This document shows positions 47,964-56,830 of a DNA stretch of 64,000 bases, piece after piece. Below the pieces are notes generated by a model, which saw nothing but the letters and a program-made list of their open reading frames with translations, had not been told where the DNA came from and ran no database searches. Source of the DNA: Pseudactinotalea sp. HY158 (GTDB taxonomy: Bacteria; Actinomycetota; Actinomycetes; Actinomycetales; Beutenbergiaceae); contig NZ_CP045920.1 of the NCBI RefSeq assembly GCF_009660225.1, positions 1,426,001 to 1,490,000 of the forward strand, read 5' to 3'. Position numbers and translations under genes: made by a program. Every line of letters starts with the position of its first letter. Within the stretch, counting starts at the first letter, position 1.

Positions 47964-50054
47964 ATGCGCCCAGTGACCGATCTGCAGCGAACCGTCGCAC
48001 CGTTCGAGGTCGTCGCCGAATACGAGCCCTCCGGGGATCAGCCGACCGCCATCGCCGATCTGACCGAACGGATCAACGCGGGCGAGAAGGACATCGTGCT
48101 GCTCGGCGCCACGGGGACCGGGAAGTCCGCGACCACCGCGTGGCTGATCGAGCAGGTGCAGCGACCCACCCTCGTCATGGCGCCGAACAAGACCCTCGCG
48201 GCGCAGCTCGCCAACGAGTTCCGCGAGCTGCTGCCGAACAACGCGGTCGAGTACTTCGTGTCGTACTACGACTACTACCAGCCCGAGGCGTACGTGCCCT
48301 CCTCGGACACCTATATCGAGAAGGACTCCTCGATCAACGACGAGGTGGAGCGGCTGCGGCACTCGGCCACGAACTCCCTCCTCACCCGGCGCGACACCGT
48401 GGTCGTGGCGTCCGTCTCGTGCATCTACGGCCTCGGAACGCCGCAGGAGTACGTCGACCGGATGGTGCGGCTGCGGGTGGGGCAGCAGCTCGACCGGGAC
48501 GACCTGCTGCGCCGATTCGTGCAGATGCAGTACACCCGCAACGACATGGCCTTCACCCGCGGCACGTTCCGCGTGCGCGGCGACACGGTCGAGATCATCC
48601 CCGTGTACGAGGAGCTGGCGATCCGGATCGAGATGTTCGGCGACGAGATCGAGTCGCTGCAGACCCTCCATCCGATCACGGGGGACGTGCTCGCCTCCGA
48701 GGGCGAGATGTACCTGTTCCCGGCCACGCACTACGTGGCCGGGCCGGAGCGGATGGAACGGGCGATCACCGGGATCGAGACCGAGCTCGCCGAGCAGCTC
48801 GAACGATTCGAGCAGGCCGGCAAGCTCCTCGAGGCGCAGCGGCTGCGGATGCGCACCACCTACGACATCGAGATGATGCGCCAGGTCGGGAGCTGCTCGG
48901 GCATCGAGAACTACTCCCGCCACATCGACGGGCGCGAGGCCGGTTCGGCGCCCAACACCCTGCTCGACTTCTTCCCCGAGGACTTCCTCATCGTCATCGA
49001 CGAGTCGCACGTGACCGTGCCGCAGATCGGCGCGATGTACGAGGGGGACATGTCGCGCAAGCGCACGCTCGTGGATCACGGCTTCCGGCTGCCCTCGGCC
49101 ATGGACAACCGCCCGCTGCGCTGGGAGGAGTTCCAGGAGCGGATCGGGCAGACCGTCTACCTCTCGGCCACCCCCGGGCCGTACGAGCTGAGCCAGTCCG
49201 ACGGGGTGGTCCAGCAGATCATCCGCCCGACCGGCCTCGTGGACCCGGAGGTGGTGGTCAAGCCGACGGAGGGCCAGATCGACGACCTGCTCGCCGAGAT
49301 CCACGACCGCACGAGCCGGGACGAACGGGTGCTCGTGACCACGCTGACGAAGAAGATGGCCGAGGACCTGACCGACTACTTCATCGAGCGCGGGGTGCGC
49401 GTGCAGTACCTCCACTCCGAGGTGGACACCCTGCGCCGGGTGGAACTGCTGCGGGAGCTGCGCTCGGGGGTCTTCGACGTGCTCGTGGGGATCAACCTGC
49501 TGCGCGAGGGCCTCGACCTGCCGGAGGTCTCCCTCGTGGCGATCCTCGACGCCGACAAGGAGGGATTCCTGCGCTCGGGCACCTCCCTCATCCAGACGAT
49601 CGGCCGGGCCGCCCGGAACGTCTCCGGGCAGGTGCACATGTACGCCGACGTCGTCACCGACTCGATGCGGCACGCGATCGACGAGACGAACCGCCGCCGG
49701 CAGATCCAGGTGGACTACAACCACACCCACGGCATCGACCCGACGCCGCTGCGCAAGCGGATCGGGGACATCACCGACCTGCTCGCCCGGGAGGACATCG
49801 ACACCAAGGAACTCCTCGCCGGTGGGTATCGCAAGCCGGTCGAGTCCCGCTCGGGGGCCGCCGCCGGGGCGGTGACCGCGCGGGCGAACCTCGCCGGGGC
49901 CGCGACGGGCGACCTCGCCGCGCTCATCCAGGAACTCTCCGATCAGATGCACTCCGCGGCCGCCGAGCTGCAGTTCGAGGTGGCCGCCCGGCTGCGGGAC
50001 GAGATCTCCGACCTGAAGAAGGAGCTGCGACAGATGAGTGCCGCCACGTCCTGA
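47964..50054 (+). CDS. uvrB: Excinuclease ABC subunit B
   Basis: The 696-residue protein has Walker [13 protein letters not shown], the beta-hairpin region [17 protein letters not shown], the DEAD-like IVIDESH box, helicase motifs [13 protein letters not shown] and [11 protein letters not shown], and the C-terminal UVR motif [16 protein letters not shown]. It verifies DNA damage with UvrA and recruits UvrC. The start ATG is set by the [16 protein letters not shown] beginning common to actinobacteria. It is carried on the segment bounded by the two inverted IS copies. Confidence 0.98.
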   Translation: MRPVTDLQRTVAPFEVVAEYEPSGDQPTAIADLTERINAGEKDIVLLGATGTGKSATTAWLIEQVQRPTLVMAPNKTLAAQLANEFRELLPNNAVEYFVSYYDYYQPEAYVPSSDTYIEKDSSINDEVERLRHSATNSLLTRRDTVVVASVSCIYGLGTPQEYVDRMVRLRVGQQLDRDDLLRRFVQMQYTRNDMAFTRGTFRVRGDTVEIIPVYEELAIRIEMFGDEIESLQTLHPITGDVLASEGEMYLFPATHYVAGPERMERAITGIETELAEQLERFEQAGKLLEAQRLRMRTTYDIEMMRQVGSCSGIENYSRHIDGREAGSAPNTLLDFFPEDFLIVIDESHVTVPQIGAMYEGDMSRKRTLVDHGFRLPSAMDNRPLRWEEFQERIGQTVYLSATPGPYELSQSDGVVQQIIRPTGLVDPEVVVKPTEGQIDDLLAEIHDRTSRDERVLVTTLTKKMAEDLTDYFIERGVRVQYLHSEVDTLRRVELLRELRSGVFDVLVGINLLREGLDLPEVSLVAILDADKEGFLRSGTSLIQTIGRAARNVSGQVHMYADVVTDSMRHAIDETNRRRQIQVDYNHTHGIDPTPLRKRIGDITDLLAREDIDTKELLAGGYRKPVESRSGAAAGAVTARANLAGAATGDLAALIQELSDQMHSAAAELQFEVAARLRDEISDLKKELRQMSAATS

Positions 50055-50078
50055 CGAACGTGGCCCGAGGGGCCGGGT

Positions 50079-50516
50079 TCAGCGTCCGTGGCCCGCGCCT
50101 TCGCGGCGGGCGCGCCCGTGCTGCCGCAGTCCCGCCACGAGCATGAGCGCCGCTGTGCCCCACGTGAGGAGGATGAGCAGCCACGTCGGGATGGCCCTCC
50201 CGCCGCTGCCGACCTGCGACATCAGGTCACCGTCCGCCCACACGAGCTGCAACACGGGCGCGGCGCACCACGCGGCCACGCCGAGGGCGAGGAAGGGCCA
50301 CTGGGACGCGTTCGGCCCGCCGCCCGCGCCTCGCCTGCGCGCGAGTGGCGGCAGGAGCGCGACCCCCGCGATGGCGAACCCGCCGGCGAGCAGCATGATC
50401 ACTCCCGCATCCGAGACGAGCGGAAGGCGTCCGAGCATGATCACGGCCAGGAGCACGCCGAAGAGTGTGCCGAAGAGTGCGCAGGCGAGGATCGGCGTCC
50501 ATCGATGCCTGTCCAT
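50079..50516 (-). CDS. Small four-helix membrane protein, unknown function
   Basis: The 145-residue product has four hydrophobic segments (about residues 8-28, 36-56, 73-92 and 110-128) and charged ends. I do not recognise a family. It begins at an ATG preceded by GGAGG (GCACACGGAGGAC). It is convergent with uvrB, the stops being 24 bp apart. Before the IS insertion it would have followed the kinase gene at a distance of roughly 85 bp. Confidence 0.7.
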   Translation of the reverse strand: MDRHRWTPILACALFGTLFGVLLAVIMLGRLPLVSDAGVIMLLAGGFAIAGVALLPPLARRRGAGGGPNASQWPFLALGVAAWCAAPVLQLVWADGDLMSQVGSGGRAIPTWLLILLTWGTAALMLVAGLRQHGRARREGAGHGR

Positions 50517-50603
50517 ATGTCCTCCGTGTGCTTGGCGATCCGTGGCACAGGTTGCCCGGCGTTTCCAGTCTCTCGTAGCGGGGCGACAATCCCGGCTACC
50601 GGC

Positions 50604-50612
50604 GGAACCGGG
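50604..50612. repeat. Target-site duplication GGAACCGGG, left of IS copy 2
   Basis: The identical 9 bases stand at 52528-52536, flush with the other end of the element. The duplication here is 9 bp, against 8 bp for copy 1. Confidence 0.88.
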
Positions 50613-50621
50613 GGGTGTGCG

Positions 50622-52043
50622 TCAGGTTTGTGTTGCGGGCCAGAGTTCTTGGTCTCGGTTGGACTGGTGCAGGGTGCGTAGGGCTAGGACGGGGGCGAGG
50701 CCGGCGATGGTCCAGTGCATGCCGGCTCGTTTGGAGCGTTGTTTGACGATGGTGTTGCAGGCGGATTCGACCGGGCCGGAGCCGATGTAGTAGCCGGCTG
50801 CGCGGAAGTCGGCGTATTGCATGCGGTGGTGATTGCTGGTGAAGTAGCCGGTCTCGGTCGCTGCGGGTCTGGCCAGGTCGGGCGCCTTGGCGGGGAGGTC
50901 GAGCTGGTCGATGGCGGTGGCGATTGCGGCGGTGTTGCCCAGGTCGAGTTGATCGATGAGGTCGCGGGTGAAGGTGGTCGGGTCGGTCAGGACGGGGGTG
51001 AGGAGCTTGGTCAGGTCTGCGAGGTGTTCGCGGGCGTGGAAGTAGTCCACGATCTGGGTGGCGGTGGTGAAGTGCTGGTCGGCGATGTTCCAGATCCATT
51101 TGGCGCCATCGCCCAGGACGACGGGTTGGCGGATCTGGTCGAATCCTCGGCGCAGGTATTCGGCCTTGGCCTGGGCGCCGAACCCGGCCGCGGGTTCGAA
51201 GGTGGAGATGTAGCTCGCCGTGCCGGGGTCCTGGACGGGGTCGCCGGTGAGTGGGTCACACCCGGATTGGGTGAAGAAGCAGCCGATCTTCACTTCCCTG
51301 GTCCCGGCTCTGGTGCCGGGGGTCTTCCCGTGGCGGCCAGTGGTCTCGCGGGGCAGCATGGGGGCCCCGGTTCCGTCCATGACGATGTAGCACAGCCCCA
51401 TTCCCGCCTCATCTACGGCGGCGGGGATCGGGCGGGGTGAGGTCATGGCGGCGTTCTGCTCGGCGTCGATGACTTCTCGGGCCCGGGCGCCCTGGGCGCG
51501 GGTCGTGCGCGCCAGGGTCGAGGTGGAGGCCAGGTCGAGGCCGGTGACGGCGGTGATGAGCTCGAAGCCCTTGGCGTAGGGCATCTCGGACCCGGCCAGT
51601 GCGCACGCCCGCGCCAGTCCCGGTGACAGGCCGGTTCCCTGGACTCCCAGGCGGGTATCCAGCGGCGCGAATCCGGCTCGACACGCGCCGCAGTGGTAGT
51701 AGCCGCGGGTGATCTCCACGCTCCCGAGCAGGGTGCGGATCGTCTTGGTACGCCGGGCCACCAGCCGCGCGGCGTGCTCACCGTCGGGGCAGGACATGCG
51801 GGCCGGGCTGTGTTGGCCGGCCCAGTCCATGATCCCGGCCACGGCGGCCAGCCCGATCGTCGCGGCCGATTGCTGAGCCGCGCGCTCGATCGCTTCCAAG
51901 ACACTCGCCTCGCCGTGCTCGGCGAGCTCGGCCGTGGCAAGTACCAGCCGACGGGCCTCGGCCGCGGCCAACTCAGCGACCCCCTCGGCCAGCGCGCTCA
52001 GACTCTCCGCGAGGCCGTCCCGGTCCCAGGCCCCCCTTTTTCC
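50622..52043 (-). CDS. IS copy 2 transposase, downstream frame
   Basis: Identical in translation to the downstream frame of copy 1: DDE residues in YIVMDGTG, VVLGDGAKW and GSGPVESA. It should be expressed by a -1 frameshift from the upstream ORF at the A5G6 run. Intact, so the element is probably active or recently was. Confidence 0.88.
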   Translation of the reverse strand, partial: GKRGAWDRDGLAESLSALAEGVAELAAAEARRLVLATAELAEHGEASVLEAIERAAQQSAATIGLAAVAGIMDWAGQHSPARMSCPDGEHAARLVARRTKTIRTLLGSVEITRGYYHCGACRAGFAPLDTRLGVQGTGLSPGLARACALAGSEMPYAKGFELITAVTGLDLASTSTLARTTRAQGARAREVIDAEQNAAMTSPRPIPAAVDEAGMGLCYIVMDGTGAPMLPRETTGRHGKTPGTRAGTREVKIGCFFTQSGCDPLTGDPVQDPGTASYISTFEPAAGFGAQAKAEYLRRGFDQIRQPVVLGDGAKWIWNIADQHFTTATQIVDYFHAREHLADLTKLLTPVLTDPTTFTRDLIDQLDLGNTAAIATAIDQLDLPAKAPDLARPAATETGYFTSNHHRMQYADFRAAGYYIGSGPVESACNTIVKQRSKRAGMHWTIAGLAPVLALRTLHQSNRDQELWPATQT

Positions 52044-52435
52044 CCGCCAGAGCCAGCGGGGACGACGTTCCCACGTCGCCCTGGTGGCCTCACCCGCGCC
52101 TTGCACAGCGCCTCGTTGATCTCCACGTAATCGGCCACCAGATCCTCGAACTGGGCGTAATTGTCCAGCTCGGCGCGGACCTGGTCGACCTGATCGACCG
52201 GGATGTACTGCCCGCGCGAGCCACCCGGCCCCTTGGCCGTCCGAGTCCACAACCCCCGCGGGCCATGACCCTGCTCGCCGGGACGAGCACACCGACACGT
52301 CGCCCGCCCGCACTTGCGATAGCCCACCTGCAACGACCCACGCCGGAACTGCGGAACCGCGGCCATACGGTCCAGCACCAGCGAACGCAGCTCCTCGAGC
52401 TCGCCCACCGCCATCGTCGAGTAGTCCTTGTCCAT
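51998..52435 (-). CDS. IS copy 2 upstream ORF (DUF6788-like)
   Basis: Identical in translation to the upstream ORF of copy 1, 145 residues with the CGxxxCxC cluster. It overlaps the transposase frame by 46 bp around the slip site. Confidence 0.8.
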   Translation of the reverse strand: MDKDYSTMAVGELEELRSLVLDRMAAVPQFRRGSLQVGYRKCGRATCRCARPGEQGHGPRGLWTRTAKGPGGSRGQYIPVDQVDQVRAELDNYAQFEDLVADYVEINEALCKARVRPPGRRGNVVPAGSGGEKGGPGTGTASRRV

Positions 52436-52519
52436 CACACACCCTCCAATGCTGATTATGCTATCCACAATCAGAGTAGAGGCTGACCAGCACAAACCCA
52501 TCAGCGACACGTCCACGAC

Positions 52520-53509
52520 TCACACCCGGAACCGGGCGACGCCCTCGGTGAGGCGACGGTGCACGGCGTCGTCGACGTCCGTGCCGGCCGCCCGCAGCGC
52601 CACGACGGCCGCGCCCACGAGCCCGTCGCCGACCGTGCGCAGGTCGGCGGGGAAGCCCGCGGCGGTCATCGCCTCGACGACCGGGGCGGACATCGCCGGC
52701 TGCCGGGTGAGCACGCTGCCGCCGAGCACGACCGGCCCGGGGGAGTGGGGATCGAGCACGGCCGTCAGGGTCGTGCCGAGGCGCTGCTGGGCGCCGGCCA
52801 CGATCTCGCGGGCCGCCTCGTCGTGCGGGAACTCGAAGGCGAGCGGGGTGAGGCGCGCCAGCTCGATGGGTGACCAGCCGAAGAGCACGTCGCTCAGGTT
52901 GAGCAGCGTGCGTACCCGCCCCTCGTGCCCGGCGCGCGGGTCGACCTCGATGTCGAGGAGTTCCGTCAGCGCCGCGGTGAGGGCGGTGGCGGGCCCGCGC
53001 CGGTCGAGGTCGGCCACGACGGCCCGCGCGACCGCCTGTCCGATCTGGAAGCCGGACCCCTCGTCGCCGAGGAGCCAGCCCATCCCGTCCGCGACCGCGA
53101 CGATCTCCCCGGCACGCACGCGCACGGCCGCGGCGCCCGTGCCCGAGACGAGGCCGTAGCCGTCGAGCTCCACCGCCCCCGAGCAGTAGGCCGCGAGGAT
53201 GTCGGAGCGGAGGTGCACGGGCATCGTGAATCCCGCATGGTGAAATTCTTTCGCAAGCCAACCGTCGCGGAGGAACTCCGAACCGCCGGCGGAGCAGATC
53301 GTGATGGAATCGAGACCTTCGTCGATGAGGGTGCGTTCGGACGTCGCGCGGGTGACCGTGTCGAGCACCGACTCGAAGGCGACTTTTCGGCCGGATGACA
53401 CCGGATTCGCGCGTCCACCGACCGCCACCGAACGCACTGTTCCATCACCCGCGAGGAGGGCCGCGCGCACCGAGGTTCCGCCCGCATCGAGCGCAATCAG
53501 ACTCTTCAA
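52520..53509 (-). CDS. BadF/NagK-type sugar kinase, 3' end altered by IS
   Basis: The 329-residue ASKHA-fold protein has the phosphate motifs LDAGGTSVRAALL and LVSGTGAAAVRVRAGE, MGWLLGDEGSGFQIG and VVLGGSVLTRQP, as in N-acetylglucosamine kinases. It likely phosphorylates an amino sugar brought in by the adjacent importer. The start is TTG with GGAAGGA 9-10 bp upstream. The last residue and stop come from the IS end: joining the two flanks at one target copy restores FRR and a TAG stop where it now reads FRV and TGA. Activity should be unaffected. Confidence 0.82.
   Translation of the reverse strand: MKSLIALDAGGTSVRAALLAGDGTVRSVAVGGRANPVSSGRKVAFESVLDTVTRATSERTLIDEGLDSITICSAGGSEFLRDGWLAKEFHHAGFTMPVHLRSDILAAYCSGAVELDGYGLVSGTGAAAVRVRAGEIVAVADGMGWLLGDEGSGFQIGQAVARAVVADLDRRGPATALTAALTELLDIEVDPRAGHEGRVRTLLNLSDVLFGWSPIELARLTPLAFEFPHDEAAREIVAGAQQRLGTTLTAVLDPHSPGPVVLGGSVLTRQPAMSAPVVEAMTAAGFPADLRTVGDGLVGAAVVALRAAGTDVDDAVHRRLTEGVARFRV
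52528..52536. repeat. Target-site duplication GGAACCGGG, right of IS copy 2
   Basis: Matches 50604-50612. It lies inside the last codons of the kinase gene. Confidence 0.88.
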
Positions 53510-53520
53510 GAAAAATTTTC
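53510..53520. promoter_or_regulatory. Near-palindrome GAAAAATTTTC at the kinase start
   Basis: An 11-bp perfect odd palindrome directly upstream of the TTG start of the kinase gene. It matches 8 of 11 positions of a second site (GAATATATTTC, 53552-53562) at the start of the divergent regulator gene. GAAA-N3-TTTC-like dyads are used by several RpiR-family regulators, so both are candidate operators. Confidence 0.55.
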
Positions 53521-53531
53521 CTTCCGGGGGG

Positions 53532-53562
53532 CTGACAAGTGGGGAAGATAAGAATATATTTC
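53532..53562 (+). promoter_or_regulatory. Promoter of the RpiR-amino-sugar operon with overlapping operator
   Basis: CTGACA (53532-53537), a 17-bp spacer and TATATT (53555-53560) form a good promoter. Transcription would begin near 53567, exactly at the GTG of the regulator gene, so the mRNA may be leaderless. The near-palindrome GAATATATTTC covers the -10 box, which suits autorepression. Confidence 0.65.
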
Positions 53563-53566
53563 AGAC

Positions 53567-54550
53567 GTGACCACGGACACAGCGTCCAGGTCGAAGACGA
53601 TCAGACAGTCGAGGATGACGGGAGTTCACGTGTCGAGCTCAGTATTCGCCAACGGTGACGCCGGGATGCGCGTGACCGAGCGTATCGAGAGCGCGATTCC
53701 GGCCCTGCCCACCGCGATGCGCAAGGTGGCCGAGCTCGTGCTCGCCGATCCGCGCGCGGCGCTCGAGTACTCGATCACCGAGCTCGCCGAGCACGCGGGC
53801 ACGTCGCCGGCGACGATCACCCGGTTCTGCCGGGCGATCGGCTATCCCGGGTACGTGCAGTTCCGCGTCGGCATCGCCGCCGACAGCGGACGGCCGGACG
53901 AGGGCGCCCAGGTCGAGATCGGGCGGGCGTTCGGCCCGTCCGACTCGCCGCGGGAGGTCATGACCATGCTGCTCAACGGGCACGTGCGGTCACTCAAGGC
54001 GACGGCGGGACTGCTCGACCTGTCGGCCTGTGCCCGCGTCGCCGCCCAGATCGCCCAGGCCTCGCACGTCGACCTCTACGGTGTCGGGGGCTCCGGGGCG
54101 ATGGCGGAGGAGATGCAGGACCGGCTCTACCGGATCGGCGTCAACACCCACGCCTGGCGGGACGTGCACGAGGGTCTCGCCTCGGCGACGCTCCAGGGGC
54201 CGGGCACGGTGGCCCTCGGCATCTCGCACAGCGGGGAGACCCGCGAGACGATCGACATGCTGCTGTGCGCGAGCCAGGCGGGAGCGCTGACGGTCGCCGT
54301 CTCGAACAACACCTCGACGCCGCTGTCCGACGTCGCCGACCTCACCCTCGTCGCGGCCGTGCCCTCGAAGTACCTGCACCCGGCGGACCTGTCCGCCAAG
54401 CACGCGCAGCTCTTCGTGCTCGATCTGCTCTACCTGCTCGTGGCCGGTGTCGACTACGAGGACAGTTTGACCAAGTTGACCGACTCGGCCATGGCCGTGG
54501 TCGCTCGACGCCACATGGCGCGTTCGCGCACGTCCCGGAGGGTTCAGTGA
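53567..54550 (+). CDS. MurR/RpiR-family transcriptional regulator
   Basis: The 327-residue protein has an N-terminal HTH domain (ITELAEHAGTSPATITRFCRAIGYPGYVQFR) and a C-terminal SIS domain that binds sugar phosphates (LYGVGGSGAMAEEMQDRL, LGISHSGETRETID). It should sense a phosphorylated amino sugar and control the divergent kinase gene and its own operon. The promoter position favours a leaderless GTG start; GTG 53630 with GGGAG before it is an alternative that keeps both domains. The stop overlaps the next gene by 4 bp (GTGA). Confidence 0.92.
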   Translation: MTTDTASRSKTIRQSRMTGVHVSSSVFANGDAGMRVTERIESAIPALPTAMRKVAELVLADPRAALEYSITELAEHAGTSPATITRFCRAIGYPGYVQFRVGIAADSGRPDEGAQVEIGRAFGPSDSPREVMTMLLNGHVRSLKATAGLLDLSACARVAAQIAQASHVDLYGVGGSGAMAEEMQDRLYRIGVNTHAWRDVHEGLASATLQGPGTVALGISHSGETRETIDMLLCASQAGALTVAVSNNTSTPLSDVADLTLVAAVPSKYLHPADLSAKHAQLFVLDLLYLLVAGVDYEDSLTKLTDSAMAVVARRHMARSRTSRRVQ

Positions 54551-55302
54551 CTCAGATTCAACAAGCGTTCCACGCCGAGGTGATCGGCCGGCTCGAGGAG
54601 CTCGGGCGCACGATCGCCGCGGGCGGCCTGGACGAGGCCATCGCCCTGACCACCGAGAGCCTCGCCTCGGGCGGGGTGCTGCAGGCGTTCGGCACGGGAC
54701 ACTCCGAGGCGTTCGCGATGGAGATCGCCGGCCGGGCCGGCGGGTTCATCCCCACGAACAAGATCGCGCTGCGCGACCTCGTCCTGCGCGGTGGACGCGA
54801 CGAGGCCATCCTCAGCGGCGGGGAGCTGGAGCGTGACCCGCAGATCGTCGACGACCTCGTGGGCCTGTACGACTTCCACCCCGAGGACGTCTTCCTCATC
54901 GCCTCGAACTCCGGGGTCAACGGCTCGATCGTCGGGCTCGCGCTCGCGATCAAGGAGCGCGGCCACAAGCTCATCGCGGTGACCAGCCTGCAGCACACGA
55001 ACGCGGTCACCCCCAAGCACCCGAGCGGGAAGCGGCTGAGCGAGATCGCCGACGTGGTGATCGACAACCTCGCCCCCTTCGGCGACGCGACCCTGAGTGT
55101 CGGCGACGGCATCGGGGTCGGGGCGGTCTCCTCCCTCACCGCTGCCTACATCGCCCAGATCCTGACCATCAGCGCCGCCGAGCGCATGGTCGCCGACGGC
55201 CACACGCCGCCCATGTACATCTCTGCCAATCGCCCTGGAGGTGACGAACACAATCATGCATTGGAGGAGCGCTACGGCGACCGGATTCGCCGGAGTGCCT
55301 GA
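54547..55302 (+). CDS. SIS-domain sugar-phosphate-binding protein
   Basis: The 251-residue protein has VLQAFGTGHSEAFAMEIAGRAGG and FLIASNSGVNGSIVGLALAIKERGHKLIAVTS, the UPF0309-like SIS pattern. Proteins of this kind accompany amino-sugar uptake genes and are thought to be isomerases or deaminase-like enzymes of sugar phosphates; the reaction here is not known. GTG start overlaps the regulator stop. It is not MurQ: the etherase motif is absent. Confidence 0.82.
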   Translation: MTQIQQAFHAEVIGRLEELGRTIAAGGLDEAIALTTESLASGGVLQAFGTGHSEAFAMEIAGRAGGFIPTNKIALRDLVLRGGRDEAILSGGELERDPQIVDDLVGLYDFHPEDVFLIASNSGVNGSIVGLALAIKERGHKLIAVTSLQHTNAVTPKHPSGKRLSEIADVVIDNLAPFGDATLSVGDGIGVGAVSSLTAAYIAQILTISAAERMVADGHTPPMYISANRPGGDEHNHALEERYGDRIRRSA

Positions 55303-55317
55303 GCCTCACAACACCGC

Positions 55318-55333
55318 GAGCCCGACCGGGCTC
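55318..55333 (+). terminator. Intra-operon hairpin before the binding-protein gene
   Basis: GAGCCCG pairs with CGGGCTC around a 2-nt loop, 15 bp after the SIS gene stop and 37 bp before the binding-protein gene. Such stems between genes of an operon can protect or separate the highly expressed binding-protein message. Confidence 0.55.
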
Positions 55334-55370
55334 ACCCTCATCACCAACCTGTGAAGGATCAGTTAGAACC

Positions 55371-56792
55371 ATGAACGACAAGAGCCTTTCTCGCCGCAGC
55401 ATCCTGCGCGGCGCCGCCGCGACCGCTGTCGCGCTGCCGTTTGGGGTCGCCCTTGCCTCCTGTGCCAGCAGTGGCGGCGGCTCGGAGGAACCGACCGACG
55501 ACGCCACCACTGATGGTGGCGACACCGAGAACGACCCCACGAAGAACCCCTTCGGCGTCGAAGAGGGTAGCTCGATCGAGGCCGTGATCTTCGACGGTGG
55601 CTACGGCACCGACTACGTGTCCTTCGCCGGCGGCATCGTCGACAAGAACCTCGGCACCACCACCGAGGTGAAGGCGACCCAGAAGGTCGCCCAGGAGCTC
55701 CAGCCCCGCTTCGTCTCCGGCGACGTGCCCGACCTCATCGACAACTCGGGTGCCGACTCGATCGGCTGGAACGACATCCGCGATCGTCTCGAGACCCTCG
55801 ACGACGTGCTCGAGGCCAACAACCTCGAGGGCAAGCCGATCAAGGACTCGCTCTTCTCGGGTGCGAAGGACCCGGGCACGTTCGACGGCAAGTTCGTCGC
55901 GCTCAACTACGTGCTCACCGTCTACGGCGTCTGGTACTCCGGCTCGCTGTTCGAGGAGAACGGCTGGGACGCGCCCGCCACGTGGGACGACGCACTCGCC
56001 CTCGGAGCCAAGGCGAAGGAGCAGGGCAAGTACCTGTTCACGTGGGGCAAGGAGGCCGCGACCTACTACCTGACCCTCGCGGTCGACGGCGCAGTCCGGG
56101 AGGGCGGGGACAAGGTCCGCCTCGCGCTCGAGAACCTCGAGCCGGACAGCTGGTCTCAGCCCGAGATCCAGACCGTGTTCACCAAGATGAAGGAGTGCGT
56201 GGACAAGGGCTACTTCATGCCTGGTGGTGCCGGCACGCAGTTCACCGCCGCGCAGGCGCAGTGGTCGAAGGACCAGGACGCGATCCTCTACCCCTCGGGC
56301 TCGTGGATCGAGAACGAGATGAAGGACGCCACTGCCCCGGACTTCCAGATGCGGGCCGTCCCGGACCTGAGCTTGACTGCGAACCCCGGTGGGCTGGGCC
56401 TGCGTGCGGAGGCCGGCGAGCCGTTCTGCGTGCCCTCGCAGGCTGACAACATCGCCGGAGGCAAGGAGGTCCTCCGGACCATGCTGTCGAAGGAGGCGGC
56501 TGTCAACTTCGCCAAGGAGAAGAAGGCCCCGACGATCGTGCTCGACACCGTGCCGGAAGACGGCTTCGGTTCGACGGCGCTGCAGTCCCAGGGCAAGATG
56601 CTCGCCGATGCGAACAACAGCTTCTTCACCATCAAGTTCATCAACCTGTACGGAATGAACACCGACCAGCTCGTCTACATGAACTCGTTCCTCAGCGGGG
56701 ACAAGTCGGTGGAGGAGCTCACCTCCGACCTGCAGGGCCTGACCGACAAGACCCGTGAGGACGACTCGATCGAGAAGGTCAAGATCTCCTGA
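55371..56792 (+). CDS. ngcE: ABC importer substrate-binding lipoprotein, NgcE-like
   Basis: The 473-residue protein begins with a Tat-type signal, SRRSILRG, leading to the lipobox LASC. The mature part has KNPFGVEEGSSIEAVIFDGGYGTDY, VPDLIDNSGADSIGW, FVALNYVLTVYGVWYSG and YPSGSWIENEMKD, features I associate with NgcE, the GlcNAc/chitobiose-binding protein of Streptomyces. It would capture the sugar outside and pass it to the two permeases that follow. No ATPase gene is present; as in Streptomyces, a shared ATPase (MsiK type) probably serves it. Confidence 0.82.
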   Translation: MNDKSLSRRSILRGAAATAVALPFGVALASCASSGGGSEEPTDDATTDGGDTENDPTKNPFGVEEGSSIEAVIFDGGYGTDYVSFAGGIVDKNLGTTTEVKATQKVAQELQPRFVSGDVPDLIDNSGADSIGWNDIRDRLETLDDVLEANNLEGKPIKDSLFSGAKDPGTFDGKFVALNYVLTVYGVWYSGSLFEENGWDAPATWDDALALGAKAKEQGKYLFTWGKEAATYYLTLAVDGAVREGGDKVRLALENLEPDSWSQPEIQTVFTKMKECVDKGYFMPGGAGTQFTAAQAQWSKDQDAILYPSGSWIENEMKDATAPDFQMRAVPDLSLTANPGGLGLRAEAGEPFCVPSQADNIAGGKEVLRTMLSKEAAVNFAKEKKAPTIVLDTVPEDGFGSTALQSQGKMLADANNSFFTIKFINLYGMNTDQLVYMNSFLSGDKSVEELTSDLQGLTDKTREDDSIEKVKIS

Positions 56793-56830
56793 CGTGTTCC
56801 GAATCTTCCTGACCGATCGATCGGAGTGTT

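Larger units (their letters stand above)
50613..52527 (-). mobile_element. ISKra4-type insertion sequence, copy 2 (inverted)
   Basis: Same length (1,915 bp), ends and encoded proteins as copy 1, on the other strand, with its own 9-bp target duplication. Its left end (GGGTGTGA read on the minus strand) overlaps the end of the kinase gene and supplies its stop codon. Different target duplications for the two copies show separate insertions rather than one composite transposon. Confidence 0.92.

Noticed and set aside
45184-52527. Composite transposon carrying uvrB
   Set aside because: Each IS copy has its own different target duplication, so they inserted independently.
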